The notes under the pieces were generated by a model, which saw nothing but the letters and a program-made list of their open reading frames with translations, was not told the origin of the DNA and did no database searches. The position numbers and the translations under genes are program-made. Shown in pieces: positions 16,552-24,600 of a stretch of DNA of 54,171 nt (positions are counted from its first letter, which is position 1; every line of letters begins with the position of its first letter). The stretch spans positions 1-54,171 of the forward strand of contig JAATFA010000162.1 of the NCBI GenBank assembly GCA_015655445.1. Reading direction: 5' to 3'. The DNA comes from Actinomycetales bacterium. GTDB lineage: Bacteria; Actinomycetota; Actinomycetes; Actinomycetales; Microbacteriaceae.

Positions 16552-17466
16552 ATGGACACCCGGCGGCTGCAATACTTCGTCACGATCGTGGATTGCGGCA
16601 CCATCACGCGGGCGGCTGAGCTGCTCCATATCGCCCAGCCCGCGCTCAGCCAGCATGTGACCGCGCTCGAGAACGAGTTCGGTCACCAGCTGCTCGTGCG
16701 AAGCCGGCGCGGCGTCGAGCCGACGGAGGCCGGTCGCTCGGTGTATCGCTACGCGCTCGACGCGTTGCGTCTGGAGAACACCATCCGATCCGAGCTCGAG
16801 GCCGACGCCGACAGCCCGTCCGGCTCGGTGACGATCGGGCTCGCGACTTTCAGTCTCGCGAGCATGCTCGTGGTGCCCATGCTGCAGGCGATCCGCGCTC
16901 GCTACCCGCGGATCGTGACGCGCCTCGTGGAGACGCTCACGGTCGTGCACAGTCAGGCGATCCGCATGGGTCAGCTCGACGCGGCGCTCATCTTTGACCC
17001 GGGACCGGTCCACGGGGTGCGCATCGAGCGGGTGTCCGTCGACGAGCTCTGCCTCGTCACCTCCCGCGACGCGCCCGTTCCCGGCGCCGAGACCGACACC
17101 GTCGCGCTCGCGGCGCTCGGCGAGCTCGAGTTCATCCTGCCGAGTCGCACGCATACCCTGCGTCGGCTCATGGAGCAGGCGTTCCGCCAACACAACCTCG
17201 ACCTCGACGTCGTGATCGAGCTCGAGCACTCGCGGCCCCTGCCGGAGGCGGTCGCGCTCGGTCTCGGCGTTGTCGTGCTCCCGCGGCCCGCCGCCGAGGC
17301 GCTGCTCCCGGGCGAGGCGTACTGCATCCGGACGATCGTCGAGCCGCGGCTGACGACCTCGTTCGCGGTCGCGACGCGCGCGGACGAGCCGCTGTCGCCG
17401 GCGACGCAGGCGGTGACGTCGGTGCTGCACGAGTTCGCGTCGTCGCCGGGCATCCCGCCCATGTGA
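16552..17466 (+). CDS. LysR-family transcriptional regulator
   Basis: A 304-residue LysR-type regulator. The N-terminal winged helix is clear (RRLQYFVTIVDCGTITRAAELLHIAQPALSQHV, then LVRSRRGVEPTEAG), followed by a linker helix and a periplasmic-binding-like effector domain beginning SGSVTIGLATFS. It is divergent from pxpA and is probably the activator of the pxp operon; its ligand would be the substrate or an intermediate. The gene is followed by the D-2-hydroxyacid dehydrogenase operon, only 24 bp away but with its own promoter. Confidence 0.9.
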   Translation: MDTRRLQYFVTIVDCGTITRAAELLHIAQPALSQHVTALENEFGHQLLVRSRRGVEPTEAGRSVYRYALDALRLENTIRSELEADADSPSGSVTIGLATFSLASMLVVPMLQAIRARYPRIVTRLVETLTVVHSQAIRMGQLDAALIFDPGPVHGVRIERVSVDELCLVTSRDAPVPGAETDTVALAALGELEFILPSRTHTLRRLMEQAFRQHNLDLDVVIELEHSRPLPEAVALGLGVVVLPRPAAEALLPGEAYCIRTIVEPRLTTSFAVATRADEPLSPATQAVTSVLHEFASSPGIPPM

Positions 17467-17470
17467 CGAT

Positions 17471-17488
17471 CTTCCGATATAATATCTA
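17471..17488 (-). promoter_or_regulatory. AT-rich operator-like motif, copy A, overlapping a leaderless -10 box
   Basis: On the minus strand the site reads TAGATATTATATCGGAAG. It matches 15 of 18 bases of copy B (32926-32943), and also resembles copy C (26501-26518). On the plus strand it contains a perfect TATAAT (17478-17483) seven bases before the ATG of the hydroxyacid dehydrogenase, so transcription should start at or next to the ATG. GATAT-A-ATATC is an odd palindrome within it. The GntR protein two genes ahead is the simplest candidate binder. Confidence 0.6.
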
Positions 17489-17490
17489 AT

Positions 17491-18531
17491 ATGCACCACA
17501 GCCCCAGATACCACGTCTCGATCACTCGGAGCCTCGCCCAACCCGATGGCACCACGATCTTCGGCGACCTGGGCGTGGACCGTCTCGAGACGGCGGGCAT
17601 CTCGTGGGAGGTCCAGGAGCAGGCCGTCGACGAGCTCTCGGCCGAGCAGCTCTCCGGCGCCGACGCGATTATCGTGATGGGGCCGGAGCGGGTCACTCGC
17701 GAGAGCCTGCCGCGCGACGGCCGGCTGCGCCATCTCGCGCGATATGGGGTCGGGTACGACGCGATCGACGTCGACGCGTGCAGTGATGCGGGGATCGTCG
17801 TCACCAACACGCCGGACTCGGTGCGCGTGCCGATGGCGCATGCTGCTCTCGCCCTGTTGTTCGCGAGCGCCCACAATCTCGTCGTCAAGGACCGCCTCGT
17901 CCGCGAGGGCCGCTGGCACGATCGCGTCCGGTGGCATGGCCCAGGCCTGCCTGGTCGTCGCGTCGGCATCGTCGGCTTCGGCGGCATCGGCTCCGAGACC
18001 GCACGGCTCGTGGGCCTGCTCGGGATCGAGACGGTGGTCTGGAACCGGTCCGATCGCGCCGAGGCGATCGCCGCGTCGGGAGCCCGGCAGGTCCCCCTCG
18101 ACGAGCTGCTCACGACGAGCGACTTCGTCATCGTCGCCGTCGCCGGAGCGCCGGGCACCCGTCGGCTCATCGGCGAGCGCGAGCTGGGCCTGATGAAGCC
18201 GACCGCGCGACTCATCAACATCTCGCGCGGCTCCGTGGTCGACGAGGCGGCGCTCGTGCGCGCCCTCGAGGAGAGCCGCCTCGGCGGCGCCGCGCTCGAC
18301 GTGTTCGAGCAGGAGCCCGTCGCGCCGGACAGCCCGCTGCTGCAGCGCGAGGACGTCATCGTCGCACCGCACGCGCTCGGGTGGACGGAGAGCTTCGCCC
18401 GCGCCGGATCGCGCAGCGTGATCGATGCCGTTCTCGCCGTCGCACGAGGCGAGCGGCCCGAGCACGTCGTCAACCCCGATGCCCTGCCCGCCGCCCTGAG
18501 AGAGGACGAGCGTGCGCGCTCGGCACGCTGA
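17491..18531 (+). CDS. D-2-hydroxyacid dehydrogenase (phosphoglycerate dehydrogenase-like)
   Basis: A 346-residue NAD-dependent D-2-hydroxyacid dehydrogenase. The nucleotide motif is VGIVGFGGIGSETARL (residues about 151-166). The catalytic residues appear as Arg in NISRGSVVDE, Glu in DVFEQEP and His in APHALGWTE. The N-terminal catalytic domain contains LARYGVGYDAIDVD. It interconverts a 2-keto acid and D-hydroxy acid, perhaps glyoxylate or hydroxypyruvate, which would fit the hyi-like gene nearby. The ATG has a consensus TATAAT seven bases upstream and no ribosome binding site, so it is probably leaderless. It overlaps the next gene by 20 bp. Confidence 0.9.
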   Translation: MHHSPRYHVSITRSLAQPDGTTIFGDLGVDRLETAGISWEVQEQAVDELSAEQLSGADAIIVMGPERVTRESLPRDGRLRHLARYGVGYDAIDVDACSDAGIVVTNTPDSVRVPMAHAALALLFASAHNLVVKDRLVREGRWHDRVRWHGPGLPGRRVGIVGFGGIGSETARLVGLLGIETVVWNRSDRAEAIAASGARQVPLDELLTTSDFVIVAVAGAPGTRRLIGERELGLMKPTARLINISRGSVVDEAALVRALEESRLGGAALDVFEQEPVAPDSPLLQREDVIVAPHALGWTESFARAGSRSVIDAVLAVARGERPEHVVNPDALPAALREDERARSAR

Positions 18532-19240
18532 GCGCACGGAAGCCTCCGGCGTCGGTGCAGCACGGCCGATCCCCCGTCGCAACGGCCTGCGCGAGGAGGT
18601 CTACGAGGCGATCCTCGAGCTGATCGTGCAGGACGTCATCGGCGAAGGCTCGGCGCTGCGGGTCGAGGCTCTTGCCCAGCGGCTCGACGTCTCGCCGACG
18701 CCGGTGCGCGAGGCGCTCGTGCAGCTCGAGGCGACCGGACTCGTCGACCATGTCGCCAACAAGGGCTTCACTGTCGCCCGACATCCCGATGCCGCGGAGC
18801 TCGCGGAGCTCATGGACGCGCGAGCCGTGCTCGAGGTCGCGGCGGTCCGACGCGCCGCCCTCGCAGCGGACTCCGAGCTGATCGATCAGCTCGCCGATCT
18901 GCTGACACTGCAGGAGCGCGCCGCGGCCCGGCTGCCCTCCGACGACAACCGCGCCCGTCGTGCTCAGAGTGAGTACCTCGCCGCCGACCACGCCTTCCAC
19001 GACGCGATCTTCGCGGGCAGCCGCAACCGGCACCTCGCGAGGCTCGCCCACACCCTCGACGCGCAGTCACAGCGCGCTCGACAGTCGTCACGGCGCGGTG
19101 TCCGCGACGCCGCGGAGGCGATCGCCGAGCATCACGCCATTCTCGATGCGATTCGCTCCGGCGACGCCGACGCGGCCGAGGAGGCCATGACCGGGCATCT
19201 GCGTCGCGTGCTCGAGCATGCCGTTACCGACGCGGACTGA
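18512..19240 (+). CDS. GntR-family regulator, FCD (FadR-like) subfamily
   Basis: A 242-residue GntR regulator. A winged helix at residues about 25-85 (LREEVYEAILELIVQDVI..., LDVSPTPVREALVQLEATGLV) is followed by an all-helical FCD ligand domain with metal-binding residues (DHAFHDAI; EHHAILDAI; HLRRVLEH). FCD regulators usually bind a carboxylic acid with a divalent metal and repress their own operon. GTG start follows AGAGAGGA inside the end of the dehydrogenase gene. It probably controls this operon and, through the shared AT-rich motif, the Dpp-type importer and the aldo/keto reductase at 32924. Confidence 0.9.
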   Translation: MRARHAERTEASGVGAARPIPRRNGLREEVYEAILELIVQDVIGEGSALRVEALAQRLDVSPTPVREALVQLEATGLVDHVANKGFTVARHPDAAELAELMDARAVLEVAAVRRAALAADSELIDQLADLLTLQERAAARLPSDDNRARRAQSEYLAADHAFHDAIFAGSRNRHLARLAHTLDAQSQRARQSSRRGVRDAAEAIAEHHAILDAIRSGDADAAEEAMTGHLRRVLEHAVTDAD

Positions 19241-20157
19241 TGGACCTCCGGATCTTCGTCGAGCCGCAGCAGGGCTCCGACTACGACGAGCAGCTGCGCT
19301 GCGCCCTGCTCGCCGAGGAGCTCGGCTTCGACGGCTTCTTCCGCTCCGACCACTACCTGCAGACCGTGCCCGAGCCGACCGCGCTCGGCCCGACCGACTC
19401 GTGGATCACGCTCGCAGGCCTCGCGCGCGAGACCCGGCGGATCCGCCTCGGCACTCTCGTCACCGCCGCGACGCTGCGGCATCCCGGCCCCTTCGCGATC
19501 GCGGTGGCACAGGTCGACCGGATGTCGGGCGGCCGCGTCGAGCTCGGCATTGGAGCGGGATGGTACCGGCTCGAGCACGAGGCGTGGGGGCTTCCTTTCC
19601 CCGAGCGTCGGTTCTCCCGCCTGGAGGAGACGCTCGAGATCCTCACCGGGATCTGGTCGACGCCGCCGGGCACGAGCTATGGCCACGAAGGCGCGCATTG
19701 GACGCTCACCGGCGCGCCCGGGATCGCGACGGCGCAGTCGCCGATCCCGATCATCCTCGGCGGCCGCGGCCCCGACCGCGTTCCTCGCCTCGCCGCGCGG
19801 TTCGCGCAAGAGTTCATCATCGCCTTCGCCGACGAGGACACGATCGCGGACCGTTTCGCCCGCGTCCGTCGCAGCGCGGAGGACATCGGGCGGGACCCGG
19901 ACGACCTCGTGTACTCGGTCGCGCTCGCGACGAACGTCGGCACGGACCGTGCCGACTACGAGCGTCGGGTCCACGCCCGGGGGCTCGATCCGGCCGCCTT
20001 CCGGACGAACGCCGTGGCCGGAACCCCCGCCGAGGCGATCGAGAAGATCCACCGCGTGCGCGAGCTCGGCGCGAGCCGGGTCTACCTGCAGACACGGCTG
20101 GCCCGCGATCTCGAACTCGTCGAGCTCCTGGGCCGCGAGGTGCTGCCGCACCTCTGA
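19240..20157 (+). CDS. LLM class F420-dependent oxidoreductase
   Basis: A 305-residue luciferase-like monooxygenase-fold protein. LAEELGFDGFFRSDHY, the TLAGLARETRRIRLGTLVTAAT strand region, VDRMSGGRVELGIGAGW, and IILGGRGPDRVPRLAARFA are typical of the F420-dependent LLM group of actinobacteria. Such enzymes use coenzyme F420 (or FMN) to reduce or oxygenate small organic substrates. The ATG overlaps the GntR stop by one base (TGATG), so the two are coupled. It converges on the Glu-dehydrogenase gene with nine bases between. Confidence 0.87.
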   Translation: MDLRIFVEPQQGSDYDEQLRCALLAEELGFDGFFRSDHYLQTVPEPTALGPTDSWITLAGLARETRRIRLGTLVTAATLRHPGPFAIAVAQVDRMSGGRVELGIGAGWYRLEHEAWGLPFPERRFSRLEETLEILTGIWSTPPGTSYGHEGAHWTLTGAPGIATAQSPIPIILGGRGPDRVPRLAARFAQEFIIAFADEDTIADRFARVRRSAEDIGRDPDDLVYSVALATNVGTDRADYERRVHARGLDPAAFRTNAVAGTPAEAIEKIHRVRELGASRVYLQTRLARDLELVELLGREVLPHL

Positions 20158-20166
20158 GCTACGCGG

Positions 20167-21432
20167 TCACGGGTAGAGCCCGCGGAGCCGATGGGCCTCG
20201 GTGACGCGTTCGACCGCGAGGGTCGTCGCCGCGAGCCGCAGGGAGACGTCACGGCGGGCCGCCGAGTCGACGACCGCGTGCCAGGCGATCGTCATCCGCT
20301 CGCGCAGCCGACGCTCGACCTCCGCCTCGCTCCATCGGTAGGTCTGGTTCGCCTGCGCCCACTCGAAGTACGACACGATCACCCCGCCCGAGTTGGCGAG
20401 GATGTCGGGCACGACGAGCACGTCCCGTTCGCGCAGGATGCGATCGGCCTCCGACGTCGTCGGGCCGTTGGCACCCTCGACGACGATCGCGGCGCGCACC
20501 CGACGGGCGTTCCCCTCGTGGATGACGCCCTCGACGGCTGCCGGGATCAGGACATCCAGCTCCAACTCGAGCAGCTCGGCGGGCTCGAGCGGGTCGGCTC
20601 CCGCGAAACCCACCACCGTCCCGGCCACCGCGGCATGCGCGACGAGCGCCGGCACGTCCAACCCCTCCAGCGCGATCACGGCGCCGTCGACGTCGCTCAC
20701 CGCGACAATCCGCGCCCCGGCCTCGTGCAGGAACCTGGCGGCGTCGCGACCCACCTTCCCGAAACCCTGCACGGCGATCCGGGCGCCGCGAACATCGCGG
20801 CCGCGATGAGCGAGCGCGGCGACGGTGATGTCGGCGACTCCCCGCGATGTGGCGCTCGCGCGCCCCAGCGATCCGCCCAGGGCGATGGGCTTGCCGGTGA
20901 CGACGGCCGGCGCCGTCCTGCCGATACCGACCGAGTAGGTGTCGAGCATCCATGCCATCACGCGCTCGTCGGTGCCGACGTCGGGGGCGGGGATGTCCTG
21001 GTCCGGCCCGATGACAGGAGCGATCTCGCTCGTGTACCGCCGCGTCACGCGCTCCAGCTCGGCCATGCTCGAAGAGCGCGGGTCGATCGCGATGCCACCC
21101 TTGGCGCCGCCGTAGGGCAGATCGACGAGCGCGCACTTCCAGGTCATCCACATCGCGAGCGCTCGCACCTCGTCGAGATCGACGCCGGGGCCGAACCGGA
21201 GACCGCCCTTCGCAGGACCGCGCGAGAAGTTGTGCTGCACGCGATGCCCGACCAAGACCTCGATCCGGCCGTCGTCGCGCCGCAGCGGCACGCTCACGGA
21301 CACTTCGCGACGCGAGGTCGCGAGCATGTCGTAGGTGCCCTCGTCATAGCCGAGTATCTCGACGGCCTGGCGCAGCTGAGTGCGCGCATCGCAGAGCGGG
21401 CCGCCCGAAGGGGACGTCGCCATAACGGTCAT
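20167..21432 (-). CDS. Glu/Leu/Phe/Val dehydrogenase
   Basis: A 421-residue amino-acid dehydrogenase that oxidatively deaminates glutamate or a branched or aromatic amino acid. The substrate and catalytic segments are complete: GPAKGGLRFGPGV, VDLPYGGAKGGI (catalytic Lys), IPAPDVGTDERVMAW, TGKPIALGGSLGR. The NAD-binding domain begins VAVQGFGKVGRDAA after a typical linker, and ANGPTTSEAD and DILANSGGV follow. If PxpABC makes glutamate, this enzyme would pass it to 2-oxoglutarate, linking the pxp operon to central metabolism. The ATG overlaps the upstream SDR stop (ATGA). A second in-frame ATG lies three codons on. Confidence 0.9.
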   Translation of the reverse strand: MTVMATSPSGGPLCDARTQLRQAVEILGYDEGTYDMLATSRREVSVSVPLRRDDGRIEVLVGHRVQHNFSRGPAKGGLRFGPGVDLDEVRALAMWMTWKCALVDLPYGGAKGGIAIDPRSSSMAELERVTRRYTSEIAPVIGPDQDIPAPDVGTDERVMAWMLDTYSVGIGRTAPAVVTGKPIALGGSLGRASATSRGVADITVAALAHRGRDVRGARIAVQGFGKVGRDAARFLHEAGARIVAVSDVDGAVIALEGLDVPALVAHAAVAGTVVGFAGADPLEPAELLELELDVLIPAAVEGVIHEGNARRVRAAIVVEGANGPTTSEADRILRERDVLVVPDILANSGGVIVSYFEWAQANQTYRWSEAEVERRLRERMTIAWHAVVDSAARRDVSLRLAATTLAVERVTEAHRLRGLYP

Positions 21433-22199
21433 CGCCCGGAGACCTCGTCCGCACGCCGGTCGAAGGTCAGCCCTCCGGGGACCTGGAAGGTCGGCATGAT
21501 CTCGATGAGACCGATGTTCGCGTGGCGGGGTGCGTCGAGCGCGAACTCCATCGCGTCGACGACGTCCGCGGCCGCGAGCACCTCGTACCCCTCGAAGAAC
21601 TCGGCGTGGGCGGCTGCGAGCGCCTCCGGCGTGCCGCCGAGGTTGCGGCCGAAGATCTCGGTCTCCACCCGGCCCGGGCAGATCTCGGTCACCCGGACGC
21701 GGCGACCGAGCACGTCGTTGCGCAGCTGCCGGGACAGCTGATGGATCGCGGCCTTCGTCGCATGGTAGGCGGTGTGGCCGAAGAAGTTGTACCTGCCCGC
21801 GATCGAGCTCACGTTGATGACGTGGCCGCGGTCGCGCTCGACCATGCCGGGCACGAAGAGCCGTGTCAGCTGCAGAACCGCGCCGAGGTTCACCTCGACG
21901 AGGTCCTCCAGATCGTCGCGCGACGAGCCGAGCACGTTGCCGGGGCGCGAGACCCCGCCGACGTTCGCAAGAACGTCGATCTCGAGCCCCTCCGCGATCG
22001 CTTCGAGCGCCGCGACGTCACGCAGGTCGACTGGATGCGGGACCGCTCCCGTGCGTGCGGCGAGATCCTCGAGTCGCCGCACGTCTCGCGCCACCGCGTG
22101 GACGACGAGTCCTCGCTGGGTGAGGCGGTCGACCAGCGCGGCCCCGATGCCCGCCGTCGCTCCCGTCACGAGTGCACTGCTGTAGTCGCTCAGGGGCAA
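21429..22199 (-). CDS. SDR oxidoreductase
   Basis: A 256-residue short-chain dehydrogenase with TGATAGIGAAL, NVGGVSRPG, the catalytic Ser in NVSSIAG, YHATKAA and VTEICPGRVETEIFG. This is the YdfG/serine-3-dehydrogenase-like branch that often oxidises 3-hydroxy acids or serine analogues. TTG at 22199 is chosen because GGAGGT lies six bases upstream and the fold begins directly after it; no in-frame ATG lies near. It heads a two-gene leftward operon with the amino-acid dehydrogenase and is divergent from the PotD-type gene. Confidence 0.86.
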   Translation of the reverse strand: MPLSDYSSALVTGATAGIGAALVDRLTQRGLVVHAVARDVRRLEDLAARTGAVPHPVDLRDVAALEAIAEGLEIDVLANVGGVSRPGNVLGSSRDDLEDLVEVNLGAVLQLTRLFVPGMVERDRGHVINVSSIAGRYNFFGHTAYHATKAAIHQLSRQLRNDVLGRRVRVTEICPGRVETEIFGRNLGGTPEALAAAHAEFFEGYEVLAAADVVDAMEFALDAPRHANIGLIEIMPTFQVPGGLTFDRRADEVSGR

Positions 22200-22283
22200 C
22201 GATGACCTCCGTTCGGCGGGCCGCAGCGTCGGCTGCACCGTCCACCGTAAGGATGCACAGCGGCCCAGCACGAGGCTTCCGTG

Positions 22284-22312
22284 ATCGCCGTTCGCTATCG
22301 CGGCATACGATC
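22284..22312. promoter_or_regulatory. Operator-like site similar to the palindrome at 9511
   Basis: The stretch atcgccgTTCGCTATCGCGGCATA repeats about 20 of 25 bases of the 9504-9527 region, preserving TAT-N6-ATA spacing and the TTC-n-CTAT half. It lies in the 181-bp gap between the divergent SDR and PotD-type genes. Two copies of this length in two divergent catabolic promoters suggest a common regulator; its identity is unknown. Confidence 0.45.
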
Positions 22313-22346
22313 TCGCGACGCTCGCGGGGAAGCGGAACGAATACAT

Positions 22347-22362
22347 TTCCGCCATGGCGGAA
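22347..22362. promoter_or_regulatory. 16-bp perfect palindrome TTCCGCCATGGCGGAA upstream of the PotD-type gene
   Basis: A perfect 16-bp palindrome ending 18 bp before the chosen ATG, directly after an AATACAT sequence that could be the -10 box. That position suits a repressor operator. Its core CGCCATGGCG joins the same CGCCAT and ATGGCG half-sites that lie apart at 16478 and 16509 near the LysR gene. An in-frame ATG inside the palindrome (22354) is a weaker start choice. Confidence 0.5.
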
Positions 22363-22380
22363 GACCACGGAAGGACTCCT

Positions 22381-23472
22381 ATGAAACTCTCAGCTGCACG
22401 ACGACGTCTGATGATCCTCGCGACGTTCGCTGTCGCCGCCCTCGCGCTCGCGGGATGCGGAACCTCCTCTCCAGCGCCCGCCAAGTCGGCCGGCGATGAC
22501 CTCAGCGGCGACCTCAACCTGGTTGCGTACGCGAGCGTCTGGCAGGAGCAGTTCCAGAAGGCGGTCATCGACCCGTTCGTGAAGCTCCACCCTGGCGTGA
22601 CTGTTCACTATCTGGCTAAGCGCTCCTCGGCTGAGATGCTCAGCGCGCTTCAGGCTGAGGGCGCCACGCCGACCACGGACGTCGCGATCATGGACCAGTC
22701 GGTCGCCAACGCCGCCAACGCCGCTCGCATCTTCCAGCCGTTCACGACGAAGGACGTGCCGAACCTCGCTCACGTGCAGAAGCAGTTCCTGACGCCTGGC
22801 AATTACGGGCCGGTCGACATGGCCGACGCGGTGGCGCTGCTGTACGACAAGAGCGTCTTCAGCAAGGCCCCGACCAGCTGGAACACCTACTGGGACAAGA
22901 AGTACTCCGGCCGGGTGGCGATGGTCGACCCGCCGTCGGCCTTGGGCATCGACCTCACCGCCATCGTGTCCACCATGCAGGGCGAGGATTACCACACGAG
23001 CATCGACAAGGCGATCGCGCGGCTCAAGGATCTCGCGCCGAGCGTCCAGTCGTGGCTGCCCAACCCGGACGAGTATCAGACGATCATCACCGGCCAGACC
23101 GTGCTGAGCATCGGCCAGAACGGCCGCGGGCAGTACTACGCCGATCAGAGCGGCGGCAAGCTCGGCCTGGTGATCCCCAAGGAGGGCACCGCCTATCAGC
23201 TCAACACCGTCAATCTCCGCAAGGACGCCCCCCACGAGAAGGTGGCGAAGGCGTTCATCGACTACTCGCTCTCCCCTGCGGCACAGCGGGCCTTCGCGGC
23301 CGCGCTCTTCTACGCCCCGTCGATCGACAACGCCGACCTCCCGGCGGAGGTGCAGAAGCGGGTGGTCAGAACGGACGGATCGGTCAAGGTGGTCGACCTC
23401 GATCCCACGTTCGTCGCGAGCATCCGCGATCAGTGGACCGACCGCTGGAAGCGCGAGGTCATCGGAGGCTGA
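22381..23472 (+). CDS. ABC transporter substrate-binding lipoprotein, PotD/polyamine-type
   Basis: A 363-residue extracellular solute-binding protein. It has a basic N-terminus, a hydrophobic segment and the lipobox LALAGC (Cys about 27), so it should be anchored as a lipoprotein. The mature part follows the family-1/8 PotD-like pattern (LNLVAYASVWQEQFQKAVIDPF; TDVAIMDQSVANAAN; WNTYWDKKYSGRVAMVDPPS). ATG at 22381 follows GGAAGGA; an upstream ATG would add a non-signal extension. With the following ATPase and two permeases it forms a complete importer for a polyamine-like, amino-acid or small organic ligand; the ligand is unknown. Confidence 0.88.
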   Translation: MKLSAARRRLMILATFAVAALALAGCGTSSPAPAKSAGDDLSGDLNLVAYASVWQEQFQKAVIDPFVKLHPGVTVHYLAKRSSAEMLSALQAEGATPTTDVAIMDQSVANAANAARIFQPFTTKDVPNLAHVQKQFLTPGNYGPVDMADAVALLYDKSVFSKAPTSWNTYWDKKYSGRVAMVDPPSALGIDLTAIVSTMQGEDYHTSIDKAIARLKDLAPSVQSWLPNPDEYQTIITGQTVLSIGQNGRGQYYADQSGGKLGLVIPKEGTAYQLNTVNLRKDAPHEKVAKAFIDYSLSPAAQRAFAAALFYAPSIDNADLPAEVQKRVVRTDGSVKVVDLDPTFVASIRDQWTDRWKREVIGG

Positions 23473-23502
23473 CCCCTTCCCCGTCGCAGAGAGGAGATCG
23501 AC

Positions 23503-24600
23503 ATGAGCACACCGAAGCTGGCTCTGGTCGACCTGACCAAGCGGTACCAACCGGGGCTGGCGCCCGCCGTCGATCACCTGAACATGGAGGTCGAGGAGGG
23601 TCACCTGGTGGCCCTCCTCGGCCCTTCGGGATGCGGGAAGACGACGACTCTGCGCATGGTCGCCGGCCTCATGGATCCCACGGCGGGCCGGATCGTCGTG
23701 GACGGCGAGGACATCACCTCGATCCCCGTCCACCGTCGAGGAATGGGCATGGTCTTCCAGTCCTACGCGCTGTTCCCGCACATGAACGTGGCCGCGAACG
23801 TCGCCTTCGGGTTGCGGATGCGGCGCCTGCCGAAGTCGGAGCGCCTCGAACGCGTCCGTCGCGCCCTCGACATGGTGCAGCTCGGCTACCTGGCCGAGCG
23901 GGAGACGAAGGCCCTCTCCGGCGGACAACAGCAGCGCATTGCGCTCGCTCGCGCCCTCGTCGTCGAGCCGACGCTCCTGCTGCTGGACGAGCCGCTGTCC
24001 AACCTGGACGCGAAGCTGCGCGAGAGCATGCGCGGCGAGATCCGTGCGATCCAGCAGCGCACGGGGGCGACCACACTCTTCGTGACCCACGACCAGGATG
24101 AGGCGCTCGACATGGCCGACCGGATCGCGGTGATGAACGGGGGGCTGATCGAGCAGTTCGGGGAACCCTCCGAGGTCTACGAGCGACCCCGCACCCGCTT
24201 CGTCGCCGAGTTCATCGGACGCGCGAACCTCCTCGACGCCACCGTCGTCGCGGACCGCGGGCCGAGCGGTGCCGACGAGCGGCGGTACGACGTCCAGGTG
24301 CCCGGCTTCGGCGCCGTCGGCGCCGTCGGCGCTCCCGGGCTGACGGGCGCCACGCGGACGATGCTCGTGCGCCCGCACCGGGTCCAGGTCCACTGCGATC
24401 CGGGCGCGAGCGGCTCGCCCGGAACGGTCGAGTCGGTGAGCTACACGGGCGACTCGGTCGGGTACCGCGTCCGAGTCGGCGACCGTGCGCAGCTCGCCGA
24501 GGCCCCCACCGATGGCCGGATCGCCGCTCCCGGCGACGTCGTCCGGCTCGACTGGGATCCCGCCTCGGCCTACCTCCTGCCGGAGGAGGAGGAGAGATGA
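23503..24600 (+). CDS. ABC transporter ATP-binding protein, PotA-type
   Basis: A 365-residue importer ATPase. GPSGCGKTT (Walker A, about residue 39-47), FPHMNVAANVAFGL, LSGGQQQRIALARAL (signature), LLLLDEPLSNLD (Walker B) and FVTHDQDEAL (switch His) are intact. The C-terminal TOBE region (FIGRANLLDATVV onward) is full length. It sits 30 bp after the binding-protein gene and overlaps the first permease by four bases. It supplies energy to the PotBC-type permease pair. Confidence 0.93.
   Translation: MSTPKLALVDLTKRYQPGLAPAVDHLNMEVEEGHLVALLGPSGCGKTTTLRMVAGLMDPTAGRIVVDGEDITSIPVHRRGMGMVFQSYALFPHMNVAANVAFGLRMRRLPKSERLERVRRALDMVQLGYLAERETKALSGGQQQRIALARALVVEPTLLLLDEPLSNLDAKLRESMRGEIRAIQQRTGATTLFVTHDQDEALDMADRIAVMNGGLIEQFGEPSEVYERPRTRFVAEFIGRANLLDATVVADRGPSGADERRYDVQVPGFGAVGAVGAPGLTGATRTMLVRPHRVQVHCDPGASGSPGTVESVSYTGDSVGYRVRVGDRAQLAEAPTDGRIAAPGDVVRLDWDPASAYLLPEEEER

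Noticed and set aside
16537-18582. Very long minus-strand open frames (over 500 codons) opposite the LysR and hydroxyacid dehydrogenase genes
   Set aside because: They are shadows caused by third-position GC; the plus-strand frames carry clear domains and starts.
24310-24340. Short GCCGTCGGC tandem repeat in the PotA-type gene
   Set aside because: It encodes a Gly-Ala-Val linker at the TOBE region and is too short to suggest more than composition bias.
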